Origin: CAZAZQ01 sp964489705
Lineage (GTDB): Bacteria; Zixibacteria; MSB-5A5; GN15; FEB-12
Length of the DNA: 64,000 bases
Direction of reading: 5' to 3'
Assembly (NCBI GenBank): GCA_964489705.1
Contig: CAZAZQ010000005.1
Coordinates: 102,198-166,197, forward strand
Below are positions 55,697 through 63,840 of this stretch, piece by piece; the stretch's first letter is position 1; each line of letters starts with the position of its first letter. The translations under genes were made by a program, and so were the position numbers. The notes under the pieces are model-generated. The model had not been told where the DNA came from and searched no databases. It was given only the letters and a program-made list of their open reading frames with translations.

Positions 55697-58027
55697 GTGG
55701 ATTTAGGGTATTCAAAAGACGATGTGCAAGCAACACTTCTGGCGGCGTTGCTTCACGATATTGGCAAGTTTGAGCAGCGGTCAATGACTCAGCGAATTAA
55801 ACATCCTAAAGTGGGGGGAGAGTTTATTTTGAGAACAATGGGAAAAGAATGGGAAAAAGTAGCTAATATAATTTTGGCTCACCACGATCCCTCTTCATAC
55901 TCCCAAGAAGCTGAGCTTGCCAAGATTGTGGCGATTGCTGACCATTTATCTGCTGCAGAACGAGAGAAGACCAGTGATGAACCTAAAAACCCGAGGGATT
56001 ATTTTCTTCACTCAATTTTCAGTAAGCTTATGATTGAAGATCAAGAAGGTGAAAAAAGAAGCTATAAGAACTCTCCGGCGGTTTTTCCTCTGCGACAACT
56101 TACCCCTGACTTACGAGTGTGCTTTCCAGAAACCAATAGTAAAGGAGCCTTTGACAACAGAGAGAGGAATATCCAGCAGTATAGAAGTTTATGGCATGAT
56201 TTTGAGAGGGAATTCCAGAGCATAGACTTTGAGGGGACAATCGATTTTCAGAGTAATGATTATATCATTACAAGCATTCTTTCTCTTTTGGAAAAATATA
56301 CTACGTTTGTTCCCTCGGCTACATATCGTTCGGCCCCGGATATTTCGCTTTTTCTTCACGTGAAGTCTACGGCTGCACTGGCGGCATGTATAATGTCTCA
56401 GGTGGCTAGGGCTGATATCGGGAACCTGCATGAAGAAGTCACCAAACGGAATTTCAAAGACGCTTCTCGCGAAGAACTCTTTCGGCTTTTATTGTGTGAC
56501 TTGTCCGGCATCCAGAACTTTCTGTATTCAGTCCCTTCAGAACGTGCTTTGAAGAACTTGAAAGGTCGCTCGGTATACGTCCAGTTGCTCAGCGAATCGC
56601 TGGCTCGATTTATTTTAAAAAGATACTCGAAAAGCAATCCGAAAAGCTATCCCCTACCTATTACAAACATTATTTTCGTCGGTGGTGGAAACTTCTACTT
56701 ACTATTGCCTGCCCGTGCAGTTGATATCGAGCAGTTGAAACAAGACGTTTCGCTTCTTTTGGATGAAAGAGAAGAGTCCGGGATTATGCCGATCATTGAT
56801 AGTGTTCTCTTAACGCCACGTGATTTTCTTGAGAATAAGTTTGGTGAAAAGTGGCATGAGGTTCACAAGAGGGTTGCGGTTGAGAAGAGAAGGAAAGGAA
56901 GGTATTTCCTTCTTGATAAAGAGAGGTCATCCCGGTTTCTGTTGAGTTTGGAGAAAGAGTATCCTAACGGGCGTGGAAGCTTCTCTGGTGAAGATTATGA
57001 AGAATTGGCACGGAAAGTTACCAATGCCAGATGGCTTTACCTCCCAAGCTCGGTGGCAGCGATAAGAGAGCAAAAAGGAACAAAACTGCTTGAAACAGTG
57101 TGGGTGTTTGAAAGGGACAAAAACAGTTCACGAAAGGGATTCTCGGTAAATAATTACCATGAGATTGATGGAAATTGTCAGGGGTATTATCGCATTGCTA
57201 ATCATACGGCGCCGGGAAAAGAGCATGAGTGGTCTGCCACCCTTGAGGACCTTGCGGAACGATGTGAAACCGGGAAAAAGACCTGGGGGGTGATTCGAGC
57301 CGACGTAGATAATCTGGGAGAATTGTTCAGGAAAGGACTAGACAAAGTTACCATCTCGCGAATTGCTACTCTCAGCAATATGTTTTCGCTTTTCTTTAGT
57401 AGCCATCTTCAGACAATTCTGCAAAGAGAAAAGTATGAAAACAAGTCTATTGTTGTCTATTCCGGCGGTGATGATCTCTTTATCATCGGCTCATGGGATA
57501 TTTTGGTGGACTTAGCGTATGACATACGGACTGACTTTCAAAGATTTACGGGTCGCGATGACATTACCCTTTCAGCAGCAATCTATGTTTCGGCAACCGC
57601 AAAGTATCCGGTTATTGAGGCTGCTAAGGCGGCTGGTGAGATGTTGAAAAAAGCCAAAGAAGCCGGGAAAAACCGGGTGTGTTTTCTTGATGACACACCA
57701 CTTACGTGGGAGGAATTGGACGAAGTTCGGAAGGTTAAAGATCAGATTCTCATGTGGCTTGCGTCGACCGGTGGGGATGTAAGAGAGACTCGTTCACTCC
57801 TTCGCATTCTCAGGGAATCTTTGAGTTATGAAAGTGGTGAGGAAAGGAGTCTGTCTCATATTTATCGGTTTGTGTATTCCATAAAACGTTGGGTGGAGCG
57901 TCAGAAAAACTTTCCCCAAGAACAACTGTCTGACTTAAGAAATACTTTTATCATAGATTATCAATTCAAGAAAAATTTAAGTTATTCGGTCCGTTGGGCA
58001 GAACTTCTTACAAGGCAGGAGTCATAA
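55697..58027 (+). CDS. cas10: Cas10/Csm1, large subunit of the type III-A complex
   Basis: A 776-residue Cas10. The N-terminal HD nuclease domain is present (LLHDIGKFEQ about 17-26, HHDP near 62), which degrades single-stranded DNA. A palm domain with the cyclase motif SGGDDLF (GGDD at about 590-593) makes cyclic oligoadenylates, and ADVDNLGELF near 535 is the matching palm segment. The linker between the palm domains usually has a zinc ribbon with CxxC pairs; here only two scattered cysteines are seen between about 380 and 560, so the zinc site seems lost. Start is a GTG at 55697, three bases after cas6. Confidence 0.95.
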   Translation: MDLGYSKDDVQATLLAALLHDIGKFEQRSMTQRIKHPKVGGEFILRTMGKEWEKVANIILAHHDPSSYSQEAELAKIVAIADHLSAAEREKTSDEPKNPRDYFLHSIFSKLMIEDQEGEKRSYKNSPAVFPLRQLTPDLRVCFPETNSKGAFDNRERNIQQYRSLWHDFEREFQSIDFEGTIDFQSNDYIITSILSLLEKYTTFVPSATYRSAPDISLFLHVKSTAALAACIMSQVARADIGNLHEEVTKRNFKDASREELFRLLLCDLSGIQNFLYSVPSERALKNLKGRSVYVQLLSESLARFILKRYSKSNPKSYPLPITNIIFVGGGNFYLLLPARAVDIEQLKQDVSLLLDEREESGIMPIIDSVLLTPRDFLENKFGEKWHEVHKRVAVEKRRKGRYFLLDKERSSRFLLSLEKEYPNGRGSFSGEDYEELARKVTNARWLYLPSSVAAIREQKGTKLLETVWVFERDKNSSRKGFSVNNYHEIDGNCQGYYRIANHTAPGKEHEWSATLEDLAERCETGKKTWGVIRADVDNLGELFRKGLDKVTISRIATLSNMFSLFFSSHLQTILQREKYENKSIVVYSGGDDLFIIGSWDILVDLAYDIRTDFQRFTGRDDITLSAAIYVSATAKYPVIEAAKAAGEMLKKAKEAGKNRVCFLDDTPLTWEELDEVRKVKDQILMWLASTGGDVRETRSLLRILRESLSYESGEERSLSHIYRFVYSIKRWVERQKNFPQEQLSDLRNTFIIDYQFKKNLSYSVRWAELLTRQES

Positions 58028-58028
58028 T

Positions 58029-58442
58029 ATGGAGCCAAAGCAAAATAGAAAAAGTGAACGTCAAAAGAATGAGTTTGATGAGATCCCTCCTAACGTGAAA
58101 AAACAAATTATAGAGAAGGGAGATGGGAAGCTCATAAATGAGTGGGGCGAAAAACTCGGGAAACAGTATGCTGAGAAAAAACTCAGCACCTCGAAAATAC
58201 GGAAATTCTTCGGTGGTATTGAGCGAATAAAGGATTTTGATGAAAATGAGCTTCAGCTACTCAGGCCACAATTAGCGTACGTGGTGGGAAAAGAGAAAGA
58301 TAACAAAGCTGTAAAGCATTTCCGAGATGAGATTGACGCTCTCATCTGTTTGGTAACAAAGCGTGAAGAGTTCAATAATTTGAAACGGTTCCTCGAATCT
58401 TTGGTAGCGTACCATAGATTCCATGGTGGAAAGGTGAGTTAG
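58029..58442 (+). CDS. csm2: Csm2, small subunit of the type III-A complex
   Basis: A 137-residue, mostly helical, basic protein with the Csm2 pattern: a charged N-terminus, KLSTSKIRKFFGGIERIKD (about 55-73), LRPQLAYVVGKEK and a C-terminal helix FKRFLESLVAYHRF-like region. Csm2 subunits line the crRNA-target duplex. The length matches the family (~120-150). It sits one base after cas10 and three bases before csm3, fitting the standard gene order. Confidence 0.9.
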   Translation: MEPKQNRKSERQKNEFDEIPPNVKKQIIEKGDGKLINEWGEKLGKQYAEKKLSTSKIRKFFGGIERIKDFDENELQLLRPQLAYVVGKEKDNKAVKHFRDEIDALICLVTKREEFNNLKRFLESLVAYHRFHGGKVS

Positions 58443-58445
58443 GTT

Positions 58446-59252
58446 ATGGCTGACAATAATAACTTTGGTTTAATCGGGAAGCTGCTGATAACTTCTGATG
58501 TTCGAGTTATAACCGGTCTTCGGATCGGGGGAGCTTCAGGGGGGCTTAAGATTGGAGGGGTGGATCTCAATGTTATTACTGATCCGACCGGAAAACCATA
58601 TATCCCCGGTTCCTCTATTAAAGGAAAGTTGCGCTCTTTGTTTGAGAAGAGAATGGCACTGACTGAAAAAGAATATTTTGATCCTAAAAGCGGGCAAAGA
58701 AAGATAAAAAGCTATGAAGAATATGAGAATTGTCTTTCCTCCCGTATATTCGGAAACCTGCTTAAGGATAAGAATGTTGAGCACCCCACTCTCACCCGGC
58801 TTTATGTACGGGATGTCTATTTAGATGAAGAGAGTATTAGAGAATTGCAGCCGAACATCGATTTGCCCTATACGGAAGTAAAGTTCGAAACTGCTATTGA
58901 CAGGTTGCGTGGCACTGCTGCTAGCGGTTCCCTTCGCCAAATTGAGCGAGTTCCGGCTGGAGCGGTGTTTAGAGATCTGGAGATGGTTTTCAACATCTAC
59001 TTGGAGGAAGACAAAAATTTGCTCAAACATTTTCTTCCGACTTTGCGGATGCTTGAGGATGACTATCTCGGAGGAATGGGTTCTCGAGGATACGGTAAGA
59101 TAAAGTTTGAAAATCTCAAGCTCGTCTGGAATAACGCTGAGAATTACAAGACCGGAAAGCTACCTGGAAAGGTGCTTATTGAGGGATGCAGTTCTGTAGA
59201 AGAGGTCGTTAAAAGCATCAACGGTATAATAGCTGGAATGAACGGATTATGA
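58446..59252 (+). CDS. csm3: Csm3, RAMP backbone subunit and target-RNA nuclease
   Basis: The 268-residue RAMP protein carries the Csm3 hallmark KIGGVDLNVITDP (about 35-47), where Asp40 is the expected catalytic aspartate that cleaves target RNA in six-nucleotide steps. It is followed by YIPGSSIKGKLRSLFE, the conserved glycine-rich stretch. GMGSRGYGKIKF near 215 is the second glycine loop. It overlaps csm4 by four bases. Confidence 0.95.
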   Translation: MADNNNFGLIGKLLITSDVRVITGLRIGGASGGLKIGGVDLNVITDPTGKPYIPGSSIKGKLRSLFEKRMALTEKEYFDPKSGQRKIKSYEEYENCLSSRIFGNLLKDKNVEHPTLTRLYVRDVYLDEESIRELQPNIDLPYTEVKFETAIDRLRGTAASGSLRQIERVPAGAVFRDLEMVFNIYLEEDKNLLKHFLPTLRMLEDDYLGGMGSRGYGKIKFENLKLVWNNAENYKTGKLPGKVLIEGCSSVEEVVKSINGIIAGMNGL

Positions 59253-60211
59253 AATATTCCATATGTCGTTTCAAGCCTAAGAGCTCCTTTCACTTGGGGA
59301 CCAAAGAAGGTTGGATTGAAGGTTCTGAAAAGCAGATTCATTCCGATACTCTTTTCTCGGCTTTTTGTCATTGTTATGTTTTGCTCTATGGACAAAAGGA
59401 GCTGGAAGAGTTTCTTCGTTCGTATGACGATGCCCCTCCGCTTATCCTCTCTTCGGTCTATCCGTTGGTTGAGGGGCGGTACTTGCTCCCTTTACCGTTG
59501 AATCAATTTTTCGACGATCCCAAGAAGCGCGGTGTCCAGTGGTTAGGAGTGGAAGATTTCAGCCTTGCTCTCCACGGCAAATCGATCGAAAAGAATGTCG
59601 AGGAAAACCAGGACTGTCGGAATCCTCTTGAGTCGAAGGTAAAGGTGGAAGCAACCCCTCGCGTGACCATTTCAGCTTTTACGAATACGGTGACGAGTGA
59701 AGAAGGAGGATTCTACCAAATCGGTCAAGTGTTCTTTGATGAATCGGTGGAGCTGTATTTCATCTATGAACTGAGCGAGCGATTTCCCGAAAGCAAATTC
59801 AAGGCTGTTCTGAATCTGATGGCTGATGAGGGAATAGGCGGGGATCGCTCGGTTGGGAAAGGCTTTTTTCATTATCCCACCTATGAGACGATTGAGGTAC
59901 CCTCTCCTCCGGAAGCAAACGCCAGAGTGGTTCTTTCGCTTTATTATCCGCAGACATTGCCAATGCAAGACATAGACACCGCCTTTTACGATTTCATTGT
60001 CCGAGCCGGGTATATTTTTTCACCATTTGAGCAGCATACCAAGAGAAAGACGGTAAGGATGTTTACCGAAGCGTCAGTCTTTTCGGACAAATGCTTTGAC
60101 GGTGGAAAGCTGGTAGACGTCACGCCGAATGGCTTCACTTTGCATCGGGTCTATAGATATGGGGTGCCGTTAACAATGCCGTGTCTTTTGGAGGTTGAGA
60201 AAGATGGGTAG
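59249..60211 (+). CDS. csm4: Csm4, RAMP subunit binding the crRNA 5' handle
   Basis: A 320-residue RAMP protein with an N-terminal KSSFHLGTKEGWIE and SDTLFSAFCHCYVL typical of Csm4, and a glycine-rich GIGGDRSVGKGFF (about 192-204) in the C-terminal half. Csm4 caps the complex and contacts Cas10 and the crRNA handle. Start ATG overlaps the csm3 stop by four bases; its stop is eight bases inside csm5. Length is close to the family average of 300. Confidence 0.92.
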   Translation: MKYSICRFKPKSSFHLGTKEGWIEGSEKQIHSDTLFSAFCHCYVLLYGQKELEEFLRSYDDAPPLILSSVYPLVEGRYLLPLPLNQFFDDPKKRGVQWLGVEDFSLALHGKSIEKNVEENQDCRNPLESKVKVEATPRVTISAFTNTVTSEEGGFYQIGQVFFDESVELYFIYELSERFPESKFKAVLNLMADEGIGGDRSVGKGFFHYPTYETIEVPSPPEANARVVLSLYYPQTLPMQDIDTAFYDFIVRAGYIFSPFEQHTKRKTVRMFTEASVFSDKCFDGGKLVDVTPNGFTLHRVYRYGVPLTMPCLLEVEKDG

Positions 60212-61199
60212 ACAGTATGTGACGTTGAAAGTTCTTTCGCCGGTCCACATTGGTTCGGGAGACGAATTCAGCCCCGCTGAGTATTTCTTTTCGCAGGGAA
60301 AGTGTCATATTTTGGATGTTCCGTCTCTTCTGAAAGATGCGGCGTTTCAGCCGTACTTTGAAAAGTACCTTGAGAATACCGCAGAGCATCTCCCCGTTGC
60401 AAAGTATGTGCCGGAGGAAATCCTGCAGAGACATATCCGCTACAGCCTTCCGGCAGTCGGAAAGGCTGTGGAGAAGTTGGCTCACAACGCTCTGAGTATT
60501 AGGACCGTTATCAAGTCGGCGGAAGGCGTGATTGTACCGGGAAGCTCCATAAAAGGGAGTATCCTTTCCGCAATGATCTGGTATGTCTTGGAGAAGCAAG
60601 CAAAGAAAAACAACAGAATTAGGGAGATATTGGAAAATACTCTCAAAAGAAGGCAGGGGAGATCGCGGCAGAAGGATGTGAAGACCTGGGATAACAAAGC
60701 AATGCTTAAGTATGTCATGCCGAAACTTGGGAACACCGGCAATAAGGCATTTACGGCATGGTTGCGGGTTTCGGACTCCTTCCCCCTTCCGGTTCATGAG
60801 GCAGTCGAGGTTCGATGTGCCGAGGTGGAAGGAAGTCGTTCCCGGAGGCGGAACCAGAGCGCTTTGCCGATTCTTTATGAAGCACTCAAGCCGGGAGTGA
60901 CTTTCCGCGTGGAAGTCGATACCTCTATGTGCCTTCATTCATGGGACGATATTCTTGACGCCCTTTTCGGTTTCTACAATGCTGTTTATGATAAAGATAT
61001 TTCCAGGGGAATTGATTCGGAGTGGGAGCCCGACGAGGATGCCGTGCTGCTGCGGCTTGGGCAGGGCTCGACAGCTTTTGCCACCTCTTTGTTGGTGCTG
61101 GCAGAGGATCTGAAAATAGACTACTATGTGAAGGCTCCGGTAACAAGAAAACGTATTGACGGTATCCCTATGGGATGGATGGAGGTTCTTGAATCATGA
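60204..61199 (+). CDS. csm5: Csm5, RAMP subunit at the crRNA 3' end
   Basis: The 331-residue protein starts at an ATG at 60204 with GGAGG nine bases upstream; a TTG at 60195 would add three residues. It begins with YVTLKVLSPVHIGSGDEFSP, the Csm5 signature, and has the glycine-rich VPGSSIKGSILSAM (about 113-126) and a C-terminal LRLGQGSTAFATSLL. Csm5 caps the 3' end of the crRNA complex. It overlaps csm4 and csm6 by a few bases, so the five Csm subunits are in the usual order. Confidence 0.92.
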   Translation: MGRQYVTLKVLSPVHIGSGDEFSPAEYFFSQGKCHILDVPSLLKDAAFQPYFEKYLENTAEHLPVAKYVPEEILQRHIRYSLPAVGKAVEKLAHNALSIRTVIKSAEGVIVPGSSIKGSILSAMIWYVLEKQAKKNNRIREILENTLKRRQGRSRQKDVKTWDNKAMLKYVMPKLGNTGNKAFTAWLRVSDSFPLPVHEAVEVRCAEVEGSRSRRRNQSALPILYEALKPGVTFRVEVDTSMCLHSWDDILDALFGFYNAVYDKDISRGIDSEWEPDEDAVLLRLGQGSTAFATSLLVLAEDLKIDYYVKAPVTRKRIDGIPMGWMEVLES

Positions 61200-62485
61200 G
61201 TGAGGGCATCAGAAAAGTATTGCTTGCCACGGTCGGAACCGGAAGAACCGGTGAAGACATCGCAGACATGTTGCTTGACACTTTGAAAGAAAGCAATCCG
61301 GATTTGACGTATTTCCTTGCCAGCAAAAAAACCGAGAAAGAAACGATCCCGTTTTTTGAGAAGAAAAACAACGGACAATATGATTATCGGACTGTAGTTC
61401 TTGAGAACGAAAATGACCTTCAGGCTATTTATAAACTGGTTGCACGGCTTGTGAATGAAATAACTTCACAATACTCCTTGTCGGCGTCTGACTTGGCTGT
61501 GGATTTTACAAGTGGCACCAAGGCAATGTCGGCTGGGCTTGTCCTTGCTGCGATATCCGAAGGAATAGAAAGTTTTATCTATGTGGCTGGAGAGCGCGAC
61601 AAAGAGGGCAGAGTCATGGCGGGTGGGGAGCAGAGGGTGAATGCGAGAGCCGCTCTTATCTTGAAGGAGCGAGAGCTCGAAAAGGCTATGGCGTTGTTTA
61701 ATTACCGGCAGTTTTCAGCTGTTATAAATCTGGTGCAGCCGATTGAAAAGAAAATAAAAGTCCCGGAAATTCACAATCGCGCGAAGTTGCTGCGGCTGTT
61801 TGCCGAGACATACCAGGCATGGGATAACTTTGACCATAAGATGGCAGTCGAAAAAGTCGATGAGCTTGGTCGTCTGAAGAGAGAAGATGAGGGATTTGCT
61901 TCGGAAGTGGAAGTGCACAAGGGATTATCAAAGAAGATCAAGTATGCCTCTGAGCATCTACACAAGCTCGAGAAAGAATCTGAAGAGAAGAAGCACAGCA
62001 TGCCGATACTTGTGGACATCGTTGCCTCGGCGCAGCGGAGAAAGGAAGCGGGGAAGTATGACGATGCGGCGGCGCGTTTGTATCGCGCTCTGGAATATGC
62101 GGCGCAGTTGCGTCTTGATGAAGAGCACGACATTGACGATACCGGTAAGGTTCCCGAAGAGAAGGTGCCGCCTGCCTTGCTTGAAGATAGTAATCATCCC
62201 TTGCAGCGAAAAGGCGCTTACTTCAAGTTGCCGCTGATGAAAAGTTATGAGCTTCTTCAGGTGAAGTTCGATGATTCGTTAGGAAAGCGGTTCATGAGCG
62301 AGAAGTCGGAAGTGGAAAAGCATTTGAGCAAGAGAAATGATTCGATTCTTGCTCACGGGGTTCGCTCCTTGAGTGAAGAAGACGTCGACAGTTTCTATCA
62401 ATGGTTAGTGGGGTTTCTTTCGGATGAGCTGGATTCCTCCTTCGGGAAGATGGTTGAAAAGATAGAGTTTTACCGCTTTCCTTGA
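61196..62485 (+). CDS. csm6: Csm6-type CARF-HEPN effector (TIGR02710-like)
   Basis: A 429-residue protein with a CARF-like N-terminal domain (LLATVGTGRTGEDIADMLL; DFTSGTKAMSAGL about 103-115, the conserved loop that binds cyclic oligoadenylate) and a C-terminal HEPN-type helical domain with RNDSILAH (R380 to H387, an R-x6-H active site). This fits the TIGR02710 group of Csm6-like proteins. It would be a ribonuclease activated by the cyclic oligoadenylate made by Cas10. It overlaps csm5 by four bases; 67 bases separate it from cas1. Confidence 0.88.
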   Translation: MSEGIRKVLLATVGTGRTGEDIADMLLDTLKESNPDLTYFLASKKTEKETIPFFEKKNNGQYDYRTVVLENENDLQAIYKLVARLVNEITSQYSLSASDLAVDFTSGTKAMSAGLVLAAISEGIESFIYVAGERDKEGRVMAGGEQRVNARAALILKERELEKAMALFNYRQFSAVINLVQPIEKKIKVPEIHNRAKLLRLFAETYQAWDNFDHKMAVEKVDELGRLKREDEGFASEVEVHKGLSKKIKYASEHLHKLEKESEEKKHSMPILVDIVASAQRRKEAGKYDDAAARLYRALEYAAQLRLDEEHDIDDTGKVPEEKVPPALLEDSNHPLQRKGAYFKLPLMKSYELLQVKFDDSLGKRFMSEKSEVEKHLSKRNDSILAHGVRSLSEEDVDSFYQWLVGFLSDELDSSFGKMVEKIEFYRFP

Positions 62486-62501
62486 TAGGGCGCTCTGCTC
62501 T

Positions 62502-62530
62502 TTGACAACTGAATCTTGGTCTGTTTTCAC
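62502..62530 (+). promoter_or_regulatory. Possible promoter before cas1-cas2
   Basis: TTGACA (62502-62507) in the 67-base gap after csm6 is followed 16 to 17 bases later by only weak -10 candidates (TTTTCA, TTTCAC). It may let the adaptation genes be expressed separately. Confidence 0.3.
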
Positions 62531-62552
62531 TAAAGAACCGGTGTAAAGAAAA

Positions 62553-63563
62553 GTGAAACAGCCGATATTTTTATTGGCTATGCGATTTCTTTACCTTTGT
62601 GAGCAGGGGACAAAGGTCTCGTTGGAAGGTGAACGACTTGTCGTCACGAGGGATGGCGAGGTAAAAGGGCAAGTCCATCTTTTCAAGATAGATTCAATCT
62701 TTGCTTTTGGTAACGTTAATTTTACCAACCCTGCTTTAACCGCTTTACTTCGTCAAGGAGTAACGACTTCTCTTTTCACTATCCACGGCCGTTTGAAAGG
62801 CTGTATTGTCCCGTTCAAATCAAAGAACATCGACATACGGCTAAAGCAGTTTACTCTTTTGAAAGATTCCTGCTTTTGTTTGACGCTGGGAAAGCGTATT
62901 GTGAAAGCCAAGGTAGCTAATCAAATTGCAGTAATCCGGAGGTTTTCTTATAACCACCCGGAGTACAATTTTTCCCGCACCATCACTGCTCTCAGGCGTT
63001 TTTCTTATGCTTGCGATAAAGTGCAAACGCTGTCTTCACTTATGGGGGTGGAAGGGTCTGCGACGAGAGCATACTTTCAGGCGTTTAGTACTATGTTTCG
63101 TGCGCAAATCTCCTTTTCCAAACGTGAAAAGCGTCCCGCTCCGGATCCGTCAAACAGTTTGCTTTCTTTAGGCTATGTGCTGTTAACCCGGGAGATAAGT
63201 GGTTATTTGGAAGCATGTGGGCTAGATCCATACTTTGGTTTTTATCATCAGATTCGATATGGTCGGATGTCTTTAGCTTTGGATTTGATGGAGCCCTTTC
63301 GTCAGCCGGTAATTGATCGTTTTGTTCTTTTGCTGGCAAATAAGCGGATTATCAACCCGGATGATTTTCAGCAGGCACCGGAAGGGGTAAAGCTGAAGGA
63401 CAAGCCGTTACGGACATATTTGGCTCAGTATGAAAAGTGGTTAAATAGGGCACACCACGGTCAGGAAGAAAACTGCTATCGAAAAATTGTTTTCCGCCAT
63501 TGTGCTGCTTTTGCCAAAGCCGTTCGGGAGGGGAAAGTATATGAGCCATTTCTCTTCAAGTGA
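62553..63563 (+). CDS. cas1: Cas1, CRISPR adaptation integrase
   Basis: The 336-residue protein has the Cas1 catalytic residues: Glu167 in GVEGSATRAYF, His232 in GFYHQIRYGRMSLALD, and the acidic site in DLMEPFRQPVIDR (D244/E247). Its N-terminal beta-rich domain (FLYLCEQGTKVSLEG) is typical. Start is taken as the GTG at 62553; an ATG at 62580 (MRFLYL) is possible and closer to other Cas1 N-termini. With Cas2 it inserts new spacers. Its base composition is clearly more A+T-rich than the csm4-csm6 genes upstream. Confidence 0.95.
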   Translation: MKQPIFLLAMRFLYLCEQGTKVSLEGERLVVTRDGEVKGQVHLFKIDSIFAFGNVNFTNPALTALLRQGVTTSLFTIHGRLKGCIVPFKSKNIDIRLKQFTLLKDSCFCLTLGKRIVKAKVANQIAVIRRFSYNHPEYNFSRTITALRRFSYACDKVQTLSSLMGVEGSATRAYFQAFSTMFRAQISFSKREKRPAPDPSNSLLSLGYVLLTREISGYLEACGLDPYFGFYHQIRYGRMSLALDLMEPFRQPVIDRFVLLLANKRIINPDDFQQAPEGVKLKDKPLRTYLAQYEKWLNRAHHGQEENCYRKIVFRHCAAFAKAVREGKVYEPFLFK

Positions 63564-63840
63564 GTTTTTTTTCGTGGTGTCGTATGATATCACAAATTCC
63601 AAGCGACGAAATAGGGTGGCTAAGATACTTGTAAATACCGGTACAAGGGTTCAATTTTCCGTTTTTGAATTAGTTGTGGACAAGAAAAGATTGATGAAAA
63701 CGTTGCAAAAGATTAGGAAAGTAATTAACTTAAATGAGGACAGCATTCGGGTGTATCGTTTCTGTCCAACCTGTCGTGAGAAAATAGAAGTTATTGGGCA
63801 AGGGAAGGTTACGGAGAATGAGGACTTCTATATTTTTTGA
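63541..63840 (+). CDS. cas2: Cas2, CRISPR adaptation protein
   Basis: A 99-residue protein with the Cas2 ferredoxin-like fold: FFFVVSYDITNSKRRNRVAK at the start, QFSVFELVVDKKRLMKTLQK and DSIRVYRFCPTCREKIEVIG. The Asp of SYDI is the family's conserved residue. The ATG at 63541 lies inside the end of cas1 (23-base overlap) with GGGAGGGG upstream. Longer in-frame starts exist but would extend further into cas1. A CPTC motif near the C-terminus is seen in some Cas2 proteins. Confidence 0.93.
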   Translation: MSHFSSSEFFFVVSYDITNSKRRNRVAKILVNTGTRVQFSVFELVVDKKRLMKTLQKIRKVINLNEDSIRVYRFCPTCREKIEVIGQGKVTENEDFYIF

